In this document: positions 5,476 to 6,306 of the stretch, in pieces
Position numbering within the stretch: the first letter of the stretch is position 1
Layout: each line of letters begins with the position of its first letter
NCBI GenBank assembly: GCA_019424645.1
Contig: JAHYZB010000053.1
Coordinates: forward strand, 2,963 to 9,268
Direction: 5' to 3'
Length of the DNA stretch: 6,306 nt
Source: Oxalobacter formigenes
GTDB lineage: Bacteria; Pseudomonadota; Gammaproteobacteria; Burkholderiales; Burkholderiaceae_D
Notes under the pieces: generated by a model
Told to the model about the DNA's origin: nothing
Databases searched by the model: none
What the model saw: the letters and a program-made list of their open reading frames with translations, nothing else
Program-made: the position numbers and the translations under genes

Positions 5476-6306
5476 TCACATCCCTTCCTCTTCTTTCCTT
5501 TTTTTCCACAACTGCCATGCATTGAATGCGTTTTGCCAGACAATGTATGAACTCGCCGCCACGGCAGTAATGGGTGAAAGATAAGCCTGTGACAGCCATG
5601 CGGCCAGAATGGCGTTTTTCTGGCCCATCGCCTGTCCGGCAGTCACCCGTTCATCAAAGAACGAACCAAGCCATTTCCCACATGTGAAAAGCACAAGGCA
5701 GATGACCGCAGCGGAAATCATCAGCCAGAATGCCATCATGCCATCGTTCGGTTCGGTGACCAGGGTATGGATCGTCTTGCCAATCACGATCATAAGCGTG
5801 ATGCCCCAGAGATAGAAAGCCCATTCCTGCCATTTGGCCAGCCTCTGTCCAAGAGGCGGAAAAAAACGCCTGATGGCCATCGCCATGATAAAAGGCAGGA
5901 TCAGAAGCGGAAATACTTTTTGCAGAATAAGGAAAAACGCTTCCCAAAAGCCAATCCCTCCGGTCATCGGATGAATGAAGGGGAAAAGCAAAGGGGCGGT
6001 AATCGCCGTCGCAAGATTGGAGAGAATCATGTAACTGGTCAGGCTGGCGGCATTGCCTCCCAGTTTTTGCGTAACAACGGCTGTAGCCGTACCCGTCGGA
6101 GTCATGATGATAACCATAGCCGCTTCGGCGATGATGATATTCACCGGTCGTAAAGCGGCATAAACGGCAACACTTCCGACCAGTTGTACCGCAACCATCA
6201 AAAAATGGAATGGCCCGAATTTGAGACTGGAAAGCGGGATTTTCGAAAACGTCAGCAACAGCATACAAAACCAAAAGGCTATGCTATTGCAATACGCTAT
6301 GGAACA
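5476..6306 (-). CDS. Bile acid:sodium symporter (BASS/SBF) family transporter, N-terminus outside window
   Basis: There are 276 readable codons, and the frame stays open to the right edge. Fourteen residues precede the first Met (ATG at 6264-6262), ending IAFWFC, and continue a hydrophobic helix, so 6264 is probably not the start. Numbered from that Met, helices lie at about 19-38, 43-64, 77-97, 109-131, 146-168, 175-197 and 220-245. The family's two crossover regions are visible: TPTGTATAVVTQKLGGN (55-71) with SNLATAITAP (82-91), and AGQAMGQKNAILAAWLSQ (209-226). The tail is short, charged and cytoplasmic (KKRKEEE). BASS proteins carry organic acids, bile acids or related anions with Na+; the substrate here cannot be told. 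The ending, from SPITAVAASSY through WQNAFNAWQLWKKR, resembles a BASS branch I associate with gut bacteria such as Bacteroides (recollection, not a search). Confidence 0.85.
   Translation of the reverse strand, partial: CSIAYCNSIAFWFCMLLLTFSKIPLSSLKFGPFHFLMVAVQLVGSVAVYAALRPVNIIIAEAAMVIIMTPTGTATAVVTQKLGGNAASLTSYMILSNLATAITAPLLFPFIHPMTGGIGFWEAFFLILQKVFPLLILPFIMAMAIRRFFPPLGQRLAKWQEWAFYLWGITLMIVIGKTIHTLVTEPNDGMMAFWLMISAAVICLVLFTCGKWLGSFFDERVTAGQAMGQKNAILAAWLSQAYLSPITAVAASSYIVWQNAFNAWQLWKKRKEEEGM

Noticed and set aside
6262..6264. ATG at 6264 as the true start of the BASS transporter
   Set aside because: The frame stays open and hydrophobic up to the window edge, and the family normally has further N-terminal helices, so the start is outside.
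1..6306. CRISPR array, tRNA/rRNA, insertion sequence or phage remnant
   Set aside because: No spaced identical repeats, cloverleaf sequence, transposase or integrase motif, or terminal inverted repeats were seen; the only arrays are the coding RTX units.

Overview
The window looks like bacterial chromosome from a Gram-negative organism. The base composition is near-balanced (judged by eye, not counted). The leftmost protein ends in an RTX/type I secretion signal, which implies an outer membrane and a one-step secretion channel. A betaproteobacterium of the Oxalobacter type would fit this composition and gene mix, but that is an impression and no marker gene here proves it.

Layout, left to right. 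(1) Positions 2-1822, plus strand: the C-terminal 606 residues of a large secreted adhesin or RTX protein, made of a von Willebrand A domain, three blocks of calcium-binding RTX repeats and a C-terminal type I secretion domain. Its start lies off the left edge. It is closed by a very clear intrinsic terminator at 1841-1870. (2) 1990-2853, plus: a ten-helix EamA/DMT-family transporter that appears to lack the usual cytoplasmic loop between helices 2 and 3. (3) 2983-3522 and 3724-4251, plus: two paralogous flavodoxin-like proteins, 94 of 175 positions identical in a gap-free alignment, about 200 bp apart. Each is preceded by the same 9-base block containing TATATT. The first also has an exact 11-bp tandem repeat upstream; the second has a small UUCG hairpin abutting its Shine-Dalgarno. 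(4) 4255-5409, minus: a DEDDh 3'-5' exonuclease with N- and C-terminal extensions. It converges on the second flavodoxin gene with 3 bp between the stop codons, and has its own promoter-like sequence at 5431-5459. (5) 5476-6306, minus: most of a bile acid:sodium symporter (BASS/SBF) family transporter that continues past the right edge.

The genes do not form one obvious pathway. The flavodoxin pair is the only tight functional unit and is probably a duplicated redox module with separately controlled copies. The two transporters and the exonuclease look like independent units. No RNA gene, insertion sequence, CRISPR array, phage gene or stretch of more than 300 bases without a gene was seen. 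I found no convincing previously undescribed system. The most interesting leads are the control regions of the flavodoxin pair and the shortened EamA protein.
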